A stretch of 64,000 bases of DNA, taken from Rothia aeria. GTDB taxonomy: Bacteria; Actinomycetota; Actinomycetes; Actinomycetales; Micrococcaceae. This document shows, piece by piece, positions 7,800 through 17,978 of this stretch. Every line of letters starts with the position of its first letter. The stretch's first letter is position 1. Both the position numbers and the translations under genes were made by a program. The stretch is from assembly GCA_002355935.1 (NCBI GenBank), contig AP017895.1, forward strand, positions 124,001 to 188,000, written 5' to 3'. The notes below the pieces were generated by a model. It was given only the letters and a program-made list of their open reading frames with translations, ran no database searches and was not told the DNA's origin.

Positions 7800-8930
7800 C
7801 TACCCGCGCCTGAGCAACACCATAACCTCGTAGTGGTTCGTGTGAGGGAACATATCGAGCACACGCGCGGCGACCGGCTTGTAAGAAGGCATGCGCGCCA
7901 GGTCAGCGGCAAGGGTTTTTGCGTTGCAGCTCGAATAGATGACGTGCTCAATCCTCGATCCCTCAACCCAGGCGCACAGCCTCTCGCCAATACCTCGCCT
8001 GGGCGGGTTCACCACCAGCATCTCAGGGGTTTCGCGGGCATTCACGGCGAACTCGGTCGCGTCCCCCGCCGCAAATTTCACGCCCTTAAGCCCCTGCTCG
8101 GCAACGGTACGCTGGGCACTACGAATCGCCTCCGCACTGATCTCGATCCCGGTGACCTCACCGTGCATCACCTGCGCCGCGTGCAGGGCAAAACCGCCCA
8201 CGCCGCAATACAAATCCCAGAGCGTGCGCGGCTGCGCCTGCCCCACCCACTCGCGGCCTTGCGCGTACATCGCCTGCGCAATCTGCGTGTTCGTCTGAAA
8301 GAAACTCTGTGGTCGCAGGTGCAGGCTCATGCCGTTCACGCGCATCGGCAGGGTTTGCCGCTCGGTCAGAATAATCTCTTCATCGCCCTCAATCAGCGCC
8401 ACATGCTCGCGCAGCAGGTTCACCGACAGCACCGCCAACTTCGGCAGACGCTCCTGCAGCCACCCCAGCTGGCGGCGAATAGGCACCAGCAGCTTCTTCG
8501 AGCGGAGCACAAACCGCACCATCAGCTCGCCCGTCTCGGATGCGGTCACCAGAATATTCTTGAGCTCACCGCGCCGGGCCGGAATGTCATACGGGGTCAA
8601 ATCGGCACGCTGAATGAGCTCGTGCAGCACCGGAATGGCGCGCTCAATCGGCTTAATATAGAGCGGGCATTCGCTTAAATCGGTGGCGCGCCCCGAACGG
8701 TAATCCACGATGCCCAGGGACGGGTTCTGCGCCGAACCGCCCACCACCAGCTTCGCCTTATTCCGAAAATGCGCCTCGGCACTGGCGACAGGTTCCAGCC
8801 AGGTCAGGTGAGGGTACGCCGCAAGAAGCCTGCGCGCATCGGCCTGTTTCGCCGCGAGCTGGGCGGGGTATGGGGTTTCGATGCTGGTGCAGGAGCGGCA
8901 AAGACTCTCACGGTAATAGGCGCATTCCAT
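7800..8930 (-). CDS. rlmC: 23S rRNA (uracil(747)-C(5))-methyltransferase RlmC
   Basis: A 376-residue RNA methyltransferase that makes m5U747 in 23S rRNA. The N-terminus MECAYYRESLCRSC with a later CPLY supplies the four cysteines of the iron-sulfur cluster found in RlmC. The AdoMet site is DLYCGVGGFALH, and the catalytic region runs LVVNPPRRGIG to YSSCNAKTLAADL, giving the nucleophile Cys. Length and the EAHFRNKAKLVV segment match RlmC rather than the longer RlmD, which has a TRAM domain. It is a solitary gene, converging on the MFS exporter. Confidence 0.92.
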   Translation of the reverse strand: MECAYYRESLCRSCTSIETPYPAQLAAKQADARRLLAAYPHLTWLEPVASAEAHFRNKAKLVVGGSAQNPSLGIVDYRSGRATDLSECPLYIKPIERAIPVLHELIQRADLTPYDIPARRGELKNILVTASETGELMVRFVLRSKKLLVPIRRQLGWLQERLPKLAVLSVNLLREHVALIEGDEEIILTERQTLPMRVNGMSLHLRPQSFFQTNTQIAQAMYAQGREWVGQAQPRTLWDLYCGVGGFALHAAQVMHGEVTGIEISAEAIRSAQRTVAEQGLKGVKFAAGDATEFAVNARETPEMLVVNPPRRGIGERLCAWVEGSRIEHVIYSSCNAKTLAADLARMPSYKPVAARVLDMFPHTNHYEVMVLLRRG

Positions 8931-9033
8931 AGCCCCACTATTCTACCTTGTGGATGCGCGGGCACGGGTAACCCGCCGGGTGGTTTTGCTGATGTGCCCC
9001 TCAAGGCGTGCTCCTTCGCCCCTGCCCCATCGG

Positions 9034-9097
9034 AAAAAGAGCCTTTATGTGAATAAAGCGTAGTTTTTGCCGCTTTATTCACATAAAGGCTCTTTTT
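9034..9097. repeat. Palindrome family A, copy 2 (terminator-like)
   Basis: Almost identical to 364-426: the same AAAAAGAGCCTTTATGTG arm and its complement, with a different loop. It lies between the end of the serine-repeat gene (9131) and the start of rlmC, both on the minus strand, so it probably ends transcription of the former. Confidence 0.85.
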
Positions 9098-9130
9098 AGC
9101 AGGCAGGCGGGACTGGATCGGTCGGAAAGG

Positions 9131-9469
9131 CTACGGCTTCTTTGCCTTCTTCTGCTGGCCCGCATTAAGCACCGACCTGTACGACCGTGCCGAGAGCACA
9201 GATGCTTCCGATAAAACCGATAACACGCTCATGTAGCTCAGGCACGAGGCAACGGACAGCGAAGAAAAAGCCGAACCGATAGATCCGAACGAGAAAGCCG
9301 AGCCGATAGAAAACGCCGAATTTACGGAGCCAATGCTGCAGAATGAGTTCACCGACCCGATGCTCAGAAATGAATTTCGCGAGCCGATACTCTTTGCATT
9401 TTGGTCGGAATGGGCGGGGGCATCGGGGGCGTTGTTTTCGGAAGATTTGGAGGTGGTGTTAGGCATCAT
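9131..9469 (-). CDS. Serine-triplet repeat protein (SIG/SVN/SAF)
   Basis: A 112-residue protein. From about residue 28 to 100, Ser occurs at every third position for more than 20 triplets (SIG SVN SFC SIG SVN SAF SIG SAF SFG...), also readable as eight 9-residue units beginning SIG, SVA or SVL. The N-terminal 27 residues are polar and the C-terminus is basic (GQQKKAKKP). There is no signal peptide or membrane helix. Strict three-residue periodicity with alternating small and hydrophobic residues suggests a compact solenoid or triangular beta-helix. Ser-rich SIGS-type repeat proteins occur in other actinobacteria as far as I recall, without known function. The start at 9469 (MMPNTTSKSS) is uncertain. 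Confidence 0.6.
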   Translation of the reverse strand: MMPNTTSKSSENNAPDAPAHSDQNAKSIGSRNSFLSIGSVNSFCSIGSVNSAFSIGSAFSFGSIGSAFSSLSVASCLSYMSVLSVLSEASVLSARSYRSVLNAGQQKKAKKP

Positions 9470-9540
9470 AAATCCAGCATACCGCGTGGCTTGCCCATCC
9501 CGAACGAATCACAGCGCACGTCACGAACAATCACACATAT

Positions 9541-9594
9541 GCGCAAGCAGGTAGTATTGTGCCGAAAAGGTAGAATTTTCCTACCTGCTCGAGC
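9541..9594. repeat. Degenerate palindrome related to family B
   Basis: GCAAGCAGGTAG at the left pairs with CTACCTGCTCGAGC at the right around an asymmetric middle. The motif GAGCAGATAG/CTATCTGCTCG of family B is recognisable with changes, so this is probably a shortened or decayed member. Confidence 0.45.
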
Positions 9595-9635
9595 CAAAAA
9601 ACCACCCGCTCGCGGCCCTGAAGAGCATAGACAAA

Positions 9636-9698
9636 AGCTCTCCGGGGTGAGTCCCGCACCCGGCATTGTGCCGGTCAGGAACCCACCCCGGAGAGCTT
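9636..9698 (-). terminator. groL terminator
   Basis: AGCTCTCCGGGGTG pairs with CCACCCCGGAGAGCT around a loop that itself contains CCGGCATTGTGCCGG. It lies 27 bases beyond the groL stop and is followed by a T-rich run on the minus strand (TTTTGT). Confidence 0.8.
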
Positions 9699-9724
9699 CA
9701 ACATACTCCCTCAGTCGGGAAACG

Positions 9725-11367
<1,643 letters not shown>

Positions 11368-11415
11368 CTATATTTCCTGATAAATGAATGTAGGAATCCC
11401 TATATCAAAAGTGTG

Positions 11416-11481
11416 CGGTGCACCCGAGCGGATGCGCCGCCGCAGAACGCTTCACGGCGCATGCGCACCGTGGGTGCACCG
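11416..11481. repeat. Large bulged hairpin upstream of groL
   Basis: CGGTGCACCC pairs with GGGTGCACCG on the outside, and GATGCGCCG with CGGCGCATGC inside. It lies 70 bases upstream of groL in the 320-base gap after the LytR_C gene. It may terminate the LytR_C transcript or act in the groL leader. The rest of 11347-11668 shows no gene I can support. Confidence 0.5.
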
Positions 11482-11668
11482 AATGCTACATCAATTTTGG
11501 CACCGACCGCACCCAGGGGCAAACATTTTCGGCCGTGGCGGGCCATCATATCGCCAACAGCGCAAGGAACACGCGCGGCACAGCAGGAAAAACAGGGCAC
11601 AGCCCACATAGATGCTCACGGGCACAGCACTAACGCCCGGATCATGTGCAGGGGAAAGAATGAATGAA

Positions 11669-12255
11669 CTAGCTCTGGAAGTCGCTGGCAAGCACCACGA
11701 CTGTGTCGTTACTGCCCAGATCCTCGGCGGTGCCTTCCTGAACATTGCTAATACCCACAGCGTTAGCAACCTGCTGGGCCTGCTGCTGGGCGCCGCTCTT
11801 ATAGTAGACGGTGCTGCTCTGCGGCGGGTTACCGGGCCAGTTGCCGGTCTCACTAATGGTGTAGCTCTTAAGCTTAGCGGCGGCACGGGATGCGCTGCCC
11901 GAAGGGGCCGACGCGTTATACACGGCCACAGTCCCCGAGGTGGAGCTCTGGCTCGACGACTGCGACGGCTGGGCGCTGCCGCTCTTATTCCCGCCATCAG
12001 TTTTTGGGGCGTTACTGGAAGGGCTGGCTGCCGCCTTACCCGCATACGCTTTAGAGCCCGCAGAGTTGGGTGAACTGTAGCGGGGAGCCATCACATACAT
12101 GGACGCGCCCAAGAGCAACGCAATAACCCGGCCGTGACAAGAGGAATGGCTCCTCGCGGGTCCTTAGCGGGGTCGTCGATAGTACCGCGATAGATGCCGC
12201 GCCGGGCGGTATTCTCGTCGATATCATCGAATTCGTCGTGCGGATACTTACTCAT
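11669..12255 (-). CDS. LytR C-terminal-domain membrane protein (one-base frameshift near 12135)
   Basis: After restoring one base the protein has about 195 residues: a cytoplasmic acidic N-terminus (MSKYPHDEFDDIDENTARRG), one membrane helix (LVTA.VIALLLGASMYVM), a Ser/Gly/Lys-rich linker, and a C-terminal LytR_C domain (GTVAVYNASAPSGSASRAAA... TVYYKSGAQQQAQQVANAVG). This domain accompanies LytR-CpsA-Psr enzymes or stands alone in actinobacteria, and probably binds cell-wall material outside the membrane. ATG at 12253-12255. DUF3263 gene and ung follow upstream, a neighbourhood often seen in Micrococcales. Confidence 0.75.
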
Positions 12256-12466
12256 GCATCTCTCGGGTGGGTCGTCTTTGGTGTTCTATACAGATTACAG
12301 GGATTCTCGCCCGACTCCAAGGACGGGTCTGAACAATAACACACCCATTGTAAAGTTTTCAGGAAGAGTTATTCAGCATCCTCTACCGTTTTGTGGCTAA
12401 TTTATCTGCCGAACCGCAGGCGCCCTGCGGCCCTCGTTGGGCGCGGTGCTCAACGCCGCCATAACG

Positions 12467-12694
12467 CTACTGCTGGTCGCGGTGCTCCCGCAGGCGCGCA
12501 GTCAGAATCGGCTCCGCCGCAATGACGCGAGGGTCATCAATCATCGTGTTGAGCTTCTGATAATAGGCAATAGGTGTGATGCCCAGCGCCCCAATGGTTT
12601 TCTCCTTCGACCCCTGGTACTTCCAGCGGCGCTTCTCAATACCAATAATGGCCCGCTCCAAGGGGCTAAGTTCCTCAAATTTCTTATTCACCAT
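12467..12694 (-). CDS. DUF3263 family protein
   Basis: A 75-residue protein rich in charged residues: [22 protein letters not shown], then an [15 protein letters not shown] segment. This is the DUF3263 family of small actinobacterial proteins, which look like a single helix-turn-helix (sigma-like LTxREREILxFE pattern) and have no assigned role. Start ATG at 12692-12694. It is read toward the LytR_C gene and diverges from ung. Confidence 0.85.
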   Translation of the reverse strand: MVNKKFEELSPLERAIIGIEKRRWKYQGSKEKTIGALGITPIAYYQKLNTMIDDPRVIAAEPILTARLREHRDQQ

Positions 12695-12782
12695 GACCTC
12701 GCGGGTGTTCTCACAGACCGGGTGTGCTCTACTCTAGAGTACGTAATTTATGTTGTGTGCGCCGCACCTACGGGAGGTATCC

Positions 12783-13444
12783 ATGTCCGAGTATCCGCCG
12801 CTGTCGTCCATTATGCACGAAGAATGGGCACAAGCCCTCGCCCCGGTCGAACCGCAAATCCGCGCCATGGGCGATTTTTTGCGCACCGAACACGCCGCAG
12901 GGCACCGCACCTTCCCCGCCGGGGACGACATTTTCCGTGCCTTCGCCCGGCCCATGAGCGAAGTCAAAGTGCTCATCCTCGGACAAGACCCGTACCCCAC
13001 CCCGGGCACGCCATGGGCATGTCATTCTCAGTGCACCGCGATGTGCGCCCCCTGCCGCGCTCGCTGAACAACATCTACCGGGAACTCAACGACGATTTAG
13101 GAATCGCCCCCGCAGAACACGGCGACCTCTCCAGCTGGGCTGACGAAGGAGTGATGCTCATGAACAGGGTGCTCAGCGTGCGAGAAGGCAAACCCGCCTC
13201 CCACCGCAATAAAGGCTGGGAACAGGTGACCCAGCAGGCCATTGAAGCCCTCGTAGCCCGCGACAAACCGCTGGTGGGGCTGCTGTGGGGCGCCGATGCG
13301 CGCCGCACCGCGCCCATGCTCGCACCGTACCCGTGCGTGGAGTCGGCGCACCCCTCGCCGCTCTCAGCCAGCAAAGGGTTCTTCGGCTCCCGCCCGTTCT
13401 CACGCGTGAACGAGCTGCTGGCGCAGCAGGGGCCACCGGGGTAG
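12783..13444 (+). CDS. ung: Uracil-DNA glycosylase (one-base frameshift near 13005)
   Basis: Family 1 uracil-DNA glycosylase, 220 residues once a C is restored. The water-activating motif is [12 protein letters not shown], interrupted exactly here, and continues [20 protein letters not shown]. Further down are [25 protein letters not shown] and [24 protein letters not shown], holding the catalytic His and the minor-groove loop. It removes uracil from DNA at the start of base excision repair. GGAGG lies 9 bases before the ATG at 12783. All motifs are intact on both sides of the break, so I take the gene as functional and the break as an error. Confidence 0.92.
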
Positions 13445-13463
13445 ACTGGCACGTCAAATAGGG

Positions 13464-13530
13464 TTTTAAACGGCGGTTGCCGTAGCCGAACGGAATCACA
13501 TCCGCCCGGCTACGGCAATACCGTTTTAAG
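13464..13530. terminator. Bidirectional terminator between ung and thrE-like gene
   Basis: Long hairpin: TTTTAAACGGCGGTTGCCGTAGCCG pairs with CGGCTACGGCAATACCGTTTTAA around a short loop. T-runs flank both sides. It sits between converging genes. Confidence 0.85.
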
Positions 13531-13539
13531 GGGGCTAGG

Positions 13540-15534
13540 CTAGTCCGTCTCCCCGTGGTCGGTGCGAACCGCTGCAGCAGGTACTGCATCAGGTAGTTAC
13601 CCGCCGCCGTGCCCGCCGCCATGGCAATCACAACCGAAACCGCCGTGACCATGCTGGAGAGGCCGAACACCACGTTCGTATCAACCGTGAGCAGATACAT
13701 GCCCCGGAAAAATTCCAGGCCCGGCAGCAGGAACGTCAGCGCCGGAATCGAAAAGATCGCCTGCGGCGCGTGCAGCCTATACGCCATATAGGTGCTGAAC
13801 AGGCCAATCACAAACGCAGCCAGCGCCGTATTTGACCGGCCCGTGCTCTCCCCCGTCAGCACCCAGTACCCGTAGTACGTGATCAGGCCCGCGGTGGTAA
13901 TCATCAGCAGCCAGCCGATTTTCGCCACCTTCGTGTGCGCCGCCACGGCAAACGCTGCGGTCGCCGCCAGCATAAACACGGCAAACGTGGCGGTATCGGA
14001 CGGGACGAACTTCGTCTGCTCAATATCGATAGTGGGCCCGCCAAAAACCGCTAAGGCGCTCACCGCGCTGGCAATACCAATCACCAGCCCCAGGAAGCTC
14101 ATACCTGTAGACACGAACCGCCCCGCAGATGTAATCGGGAACCCGTTAATCGCATCCTGCACCGCAGACACCAGGCGGGATGTTGGCAGGAACATAATCA
14201 AACCCGCCGCAACCACCAGCGGCGCCGACAGCGGCGTATCCGGCCGGTGCAGCATCGACCCCTCACCACCGAGCAGAATCGCCAGGAACGTCATAAGCCC
14301 CGCACTGGCGGCCATCCGGAAGAACGCGGGCATCCCAATCTTCCGCAGCCACTGAATCAGCAGGTACACGGGCGTAAAAATAATACCCGCCGCCACCGCA
14401 GTCGCCCAGCCGCCGCCCAGAGCAACCGTAAGCGTCGAAGCCCCAAAGATATTCGCCAACCAGATCACCGCCGGCGGGTACGGTTTAGGGCGGTGCGTAA
14501 TCTCACTCAACCGCAGATCCGCCACCTCAAGGGTGATGCCACCGGCTGTAATCTCGTGAATCAGCTCGTAAATGGAGGCCAGCGCCTCGTAGTTCTCCGT
14601 AGAAGAACGCACCACCCGCACCAGGGTGTGGGTGAACCTCTCATCCAGGCCCACGCGCTTCATAATGCGTGACTCCATGTACGTGTCCGGGTCGGAGGTG
14701 TAGTTAATCGTCACCGACTGGTTGGTAATATCAACCTCAACCGAGTCCAGGCCGAACGCCGAAGAAACCGCAATAATAGCGGAATCCACATCCATGGCAT
14801 CCGCCCCGTAATGGAACATCGCCTCCGCCAGACGCAGAGTGTAGTTCAAGGTGTCCCGGGCGTGCTCCTTCTCGCGGCGGAACGCCTCACGCGCGGCCTG
14901 CTCCTCCTTGCGGCTCTTGAGCGCAAACTGCCGCTGAGCGATACGGGCGCTGCCGCGCAGGGCGGGGCCCTCGGCGCCCGGACGCACAAACGATCGCAGG
15001 GTACGCACGCCCCAGCGCCCGCCCCGCCGCGGTGCACCGTCGGCAAGGTGGTGGTCGGCTCCGACTTCGGGGAGGCGTACCCCTCCGGCGGCTCGGGGTC
15101 CACCCCGCCGAACCGCTGGGCCGCCTGCGAATTCGGCACACGCGGGATCATGCCTGTCATCGGAACCGGGCGTGAGGGCGGGTAGGCCGCAGCCACGTCA
15201 GAGGATTTGGGGTGGTTTCGCCCGGCATCGGCTCGGGCACCAGCTCATCGTCAATGGAGACAGTCGGCATGCCTGCCTCATCCACCGGCAGCAGCTGCGT
15301 CTGCTCGGTGCTCGTCTCAACCCCGTGCGCCTGCGCCACCTCGTACAGTGCTTTGCGGGAGCTGCGGGAAGAATGCGCAAGCGCGTCCCGTAATTGCGCG
15401 TCGTTCACCTGGTTCAGCGACACAGCTGGCATGGGGTGCGCGTGCGGCTCATACCTTTTGGGGCGCGGTGTGGTGTGTGGATTATCGTGGGGTTCTGAAC
15501 CGTCGCCGGTGGGACGGTTCCGCTCATCTGCCAT
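13540..15534 (-). CDS. ThrE-type threonine/serine exporter (three frameshifts)
   Basis: The central frame holds both halves of the ThrE family: an N-terminal ThrE domain (LRLAEAMFHYGADAMDVDSAI, HEITAGGITL, then about five helices) and a ThrE_2-like C-terminal half (HAPQAIFSIPALTFLLPGLEFFRGMYLLTVDT). About ten membrane helices in all. ThrE exports threonine and serine using the proton gradient in Corynebacterium. Upstream frames (MADERNRPTGDGS... and MAAAYPPSRPVPMTG) join onto it through single missing bases near 15200 and 15020, giving a hydrophilic N-terminus of over 150 residues. Near 13553 another missing G would give the natural end ETD at 13540; the literal frame runs on through the terminator into ung. 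Confidence 0.75.
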
Positions 15535-15671
15535 AGGTGTCTCCGAAGTGTTTGGGCTGCGTACCTAGTCTAGCAAGCAGCACCTGTGCGTGAAACAAAA
15601 AACGCAGCAAAATTTAGTGTAAAAATTGCCGAGCGCAGCATACCCTCAGGGGCGGTGAGCTGGGTGATTAA

Positions 15672-15710
15672 ACGCCCCGCCGCCGGTGACATTTTCCGGC
15701 GGCGGGGCGT
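15672..15710 (-). terminator. ptsH terminator
   Basis: ACGCCCCGCCGCCGG and CCGGCGGCGGGGCGT form a 15-base-pair stem with a 9-base loop, 44 bases beyond the ptsH stop. Confidence 0.85.
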
Positions 15711-15753
15711 CTGAGTCGAATAAGACGGCTACACGCTATCGTATAGTCCGTGT

Positions 15754-16032
15754 TTACTCGGCGTCGTGGTCGGTCTCAAGGATCTTGACCAGAGTGTCTA
15801 GAGCCTCTTCAGCGCCTTCACCTTCGGCACGCAGAACAACGACGTCACCGTGCTTAGCGCCCAAAGACATCAAGGACAGGATGGATGCTGCGTCCATAGC
15901 CTCATCGGCGGGCTCACCCTTGGCCGCGATAGTAACCTCGACGGGGAGGTCGCCTGCTGCCTCAGCGAAAATAGCTGCCGGACGGGCGTGTAGACCAACA
16001 CGGCTGGCAATGGTTGCTTCGCGCTCTGCCAT
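15754..16032 (-). CDS. ptsH: Phosphocarrier protein HPr
   Basis: A 92-residue HPr. The active-site His lies in ASRVGLHARPAAIF and accepts phosphate from enzyme I before passing it to EIIA. The DAASILSLMSLGAKHGD segment matches the regulatory Ser46 helix. The first codon is ATG at 16030-16032 with GGAGAAAAC upstream. It ends the fruR-fruK-fruA-ptsI-ptsH cluster, all on one strand, so general and fructose-specific PTS proteins are encoded together, as is common in actinobacteria. A 200-base gap with a hairpin separates it from ptsI, so it likely has its own promoter. Confidence 0.95.
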   Translation of the reverse strand: MAEREATIASRVGLHARPAAIFAEAAGDLPVEVTIAAKGEPADEAMDAASILSLMSLGAKHGDVVVLRAEGEGAEEALDTLVKILETDHDAE

Positions 16033-16161
16033 AGTTTTCTCCTTTATGGAATAAGTTACGTTGCTTACTATTCTAGTGCAGACGGGTGGTTTTGTACCCG
16101 TATTTAGGTGATTCTACCGTAAATTTTCCGCCCACTACTTAGGTTCATGATGACCCCATCA

Positions 16162-16214
16162 GGGGCGCATCGGCGGCTGCGGCTCTAACACGGCCTCAAC
16201 CCCCGATGCGTCCC
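16162..16214 (-). terminator. Hairpin after ptsI
   Basis: GGGGCGCATCGG and CCGATGCGTCCC pair around a 29-base loop, 17 bases past the ptsI stop. There is no strong T-run, so it may be a weak terminator or mRNA-stabilising hairpin between ptsI and ptsH. Confidence 0.5.
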
Positions 16215-16230
16215 GTACACCAGGGCGTTG

Positions 16231-17925
16231 CTACAGGCCCAGCTCGTCCAGGATCGGCAGCTCTTCACGGGCTGCGGCCTTCGCCTCAGCCGAAGAGATT
16301 TGCTCCAACGCCTTATTGGCGATGTGCCGCGCCTGCTCCAAGGTCACAGACTTCAGCACCGCGGCGACCGCCGGAATAGCGGCGGCGTTCATCGACAGGG
16401 TGTCCACACCCAACCCGATCAGCACCACGGCCAGCGCCGGGTCTGAGGCAGCCTCACCGCACACGCTCACGTACTTCTTCTTGCCCGCGTTCACGGAGGC
16501 CCGCTTGGCGCCCTTGACGGTCAGCTTAATCATCTTTAGCACCGCCGGCTGCCACGGGTTGTTCAGGTGCGCCAAATCGCCCAGCAGGCGGTCGGCGGCC
16601 ATGGTGTACTGGGTCAGGTCGTTCGTGCCGATCGACACGAAATCAACCTCGCCCAGAATTGCCTCAGCGTTCACGGCGGCGGCGGGGGTTTCCACCATCA
16701 CACCGTGCACCGGCAAATCTACCTCTTTGAGCATTTTCGCGAAGTTACGCGCCTCAGAGGTGGTTGAAATCATGGGGGCCATCACCCAAATATCGGCGTC
16801 TGACTCGTCGTACGCCTTTTTAATGGCCTCCAGCTGGCGGGTGAGCACCCCGGGTACGGTCCAGTCGGTGCGGAACCCGCGCACACCCAGCGCCGGGTTC
16901 TCTTCCTCTTTCACGTTCAGGAACGGCAGGGGCTTATCGGCGCCCGCGTCCAGGGTGCGGACCACAATATGTTTGCCGGGGAATGCGTCGAAAACGGACT
17001 TGTAGGTTTGTGCCTGCGTCTCAATGCTCGGCTCGGCATCATGACCGAGGAATCCAAATTCGGTACGCAGCAGGCCCACACCTTCGGCGTTGAGGCTCGC
17101 AGCCTTCTCAGCGGATTTGCCGTCGCCCACGTTTGCGTAAAGCTCCACCCGGGTGCCGTCGGCGAGCACGCCTTTACCGTCGAAGTCGGCGATAGGTTTG
17201 CGGTTGGCGTACTTCTCGGCGGCTTGACGGTCGGCATCGGTCGGTTCGGTGTCCACTATGCCTTCGTTAGAATCCACGTATACGACGGTGCCGTCGGGGA
17301 TTTCGGTCACGCCCTTAGCCGCCACAATCGCGGGAAGGCCCAGCCCGCGTGCCAGGATCGCGGTGTGCGCCTGCGGGCCGCCGTCGGAGGTGATCAGGGC
17401 GATCACTTTCTCGGGGTCTAGGGTTGCGGTATCGGCCGGGGCCAGGTCAATGGCGGCGAGCACAAACGGCTCATCCGAGAAGGGGATGCCGGGGGCCTGC
17501 TGGCCGGTGAGGTCGGCGACAATACGGGCGCGCACATCGTGGATATCGGTCACGCGCTCAGCCATGTACCCGCCAAGGGCAGCCATCTGGTCAGCGAAGG
17601 AGGTCGCGGCCTCCCAGATAGCGCGCTCGGGTGCCATCTCCTGGGTCTCAACCAGTTTAATGGCGCTCTTAATAAGCGCACGGTCGGTGGCCATCTGGGA
17701 GGTGGACTTCAGCACGGCCTTACCGTCACGCCCGGCGTGCTCGGCGCGGGAAAGCAGGTCTTCCTTCACGCGCTGGGAGGCGTCTTTAATGCGCTGGGAG
17801 GCTGCCTCAATGGTCTCGCCGCTCAGGCGCAGCCCGTCTTTAGGTTCCTGGATAGGTTCGGGCATCTGTTTGACGGGACCAATCACGCGTCCGGCGTAAA
17901 CACCAACGCCCTTATAAGTAGTCAT
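16231..17925 (-). CDS. ptsI: PTS enzyme I (phosphoenolpyruvate-protein phosphotransferase)
   Basis: A 564-residue enzyme I. It takes phosphate from phosphoenolpyruvate and passes it to HPr. The swivelling domain carries SDGGPQAHTAILARGLGLPAIV with the phosphorylated His. The PEP-binding barrel includes LRTEFGFLG, the EENPALGVRG segment and FVSIGTNDLTQYTMAADR; VCGEAASDP near the end holds the catalytic Cys. Length is normal for the family. It follows fruA by about 50 bases and is probably co-transcribed with it. Confidence 0.96.
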   Translation of the reverse strand: MTTYKGVGVYAGRVIGPVKQMPEPIQEPKDGLRLSGETIEAASQRIKDASQRVKEDLLSRAEHAGRDGKAVLKSTSQMATDRALIKSAIKLVETQEMAPERAIWEAATSFADQMAALGGYMAERVTDIHDVRARIVADLTGQQAPGIPFSDEPFVLAAIDLAPADTATLDPEKVIALITSDGGPQAHTAILARGLGLPAIVAAKGVTEIPDGTVVYVDSNEGIVDTEPTDADRQAAEKYANRKPIADFDGKGVLADGTRVELYANVGDGKSAEKAASLNAEGVGLLRTEFGFLGHDAEPSIETQAQTYKSVFDAFPGKHIVVRTLDAGADKPLPFLNVKEEENPALGVRGFRTDWTVPGVLTRQLEAIKKAYDESDADIWVMAPMISTTSEARNFAKMLKEVDLPVHGVMVETPAAAVNAEAILGEVDFVSIGTNDLTQYTMAADRLLGDLAHLNNPWQPAVLKMIKLTVKGAKRASVNAGKKKYVSVCGEAASDPALAVVLIGLGVDTLSMNAAAIPAVAAVLKSVTLEQARHIANKALEQISSAEAKAAAREELPILDELGL

Positions 17926-17978
17926 GAGGGTATTTTCCTTAGGTTGAAGTTGTCTTCAAGTGTAGCGTGTTCTACGTC

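Noticed and set aside
7506..8678. 390-residue plus-strand frame spanning the MFS end, a palindrome and rlmC antisense
   Set aside because: Runs through the hairpin and against rlmC codons; not a gene.
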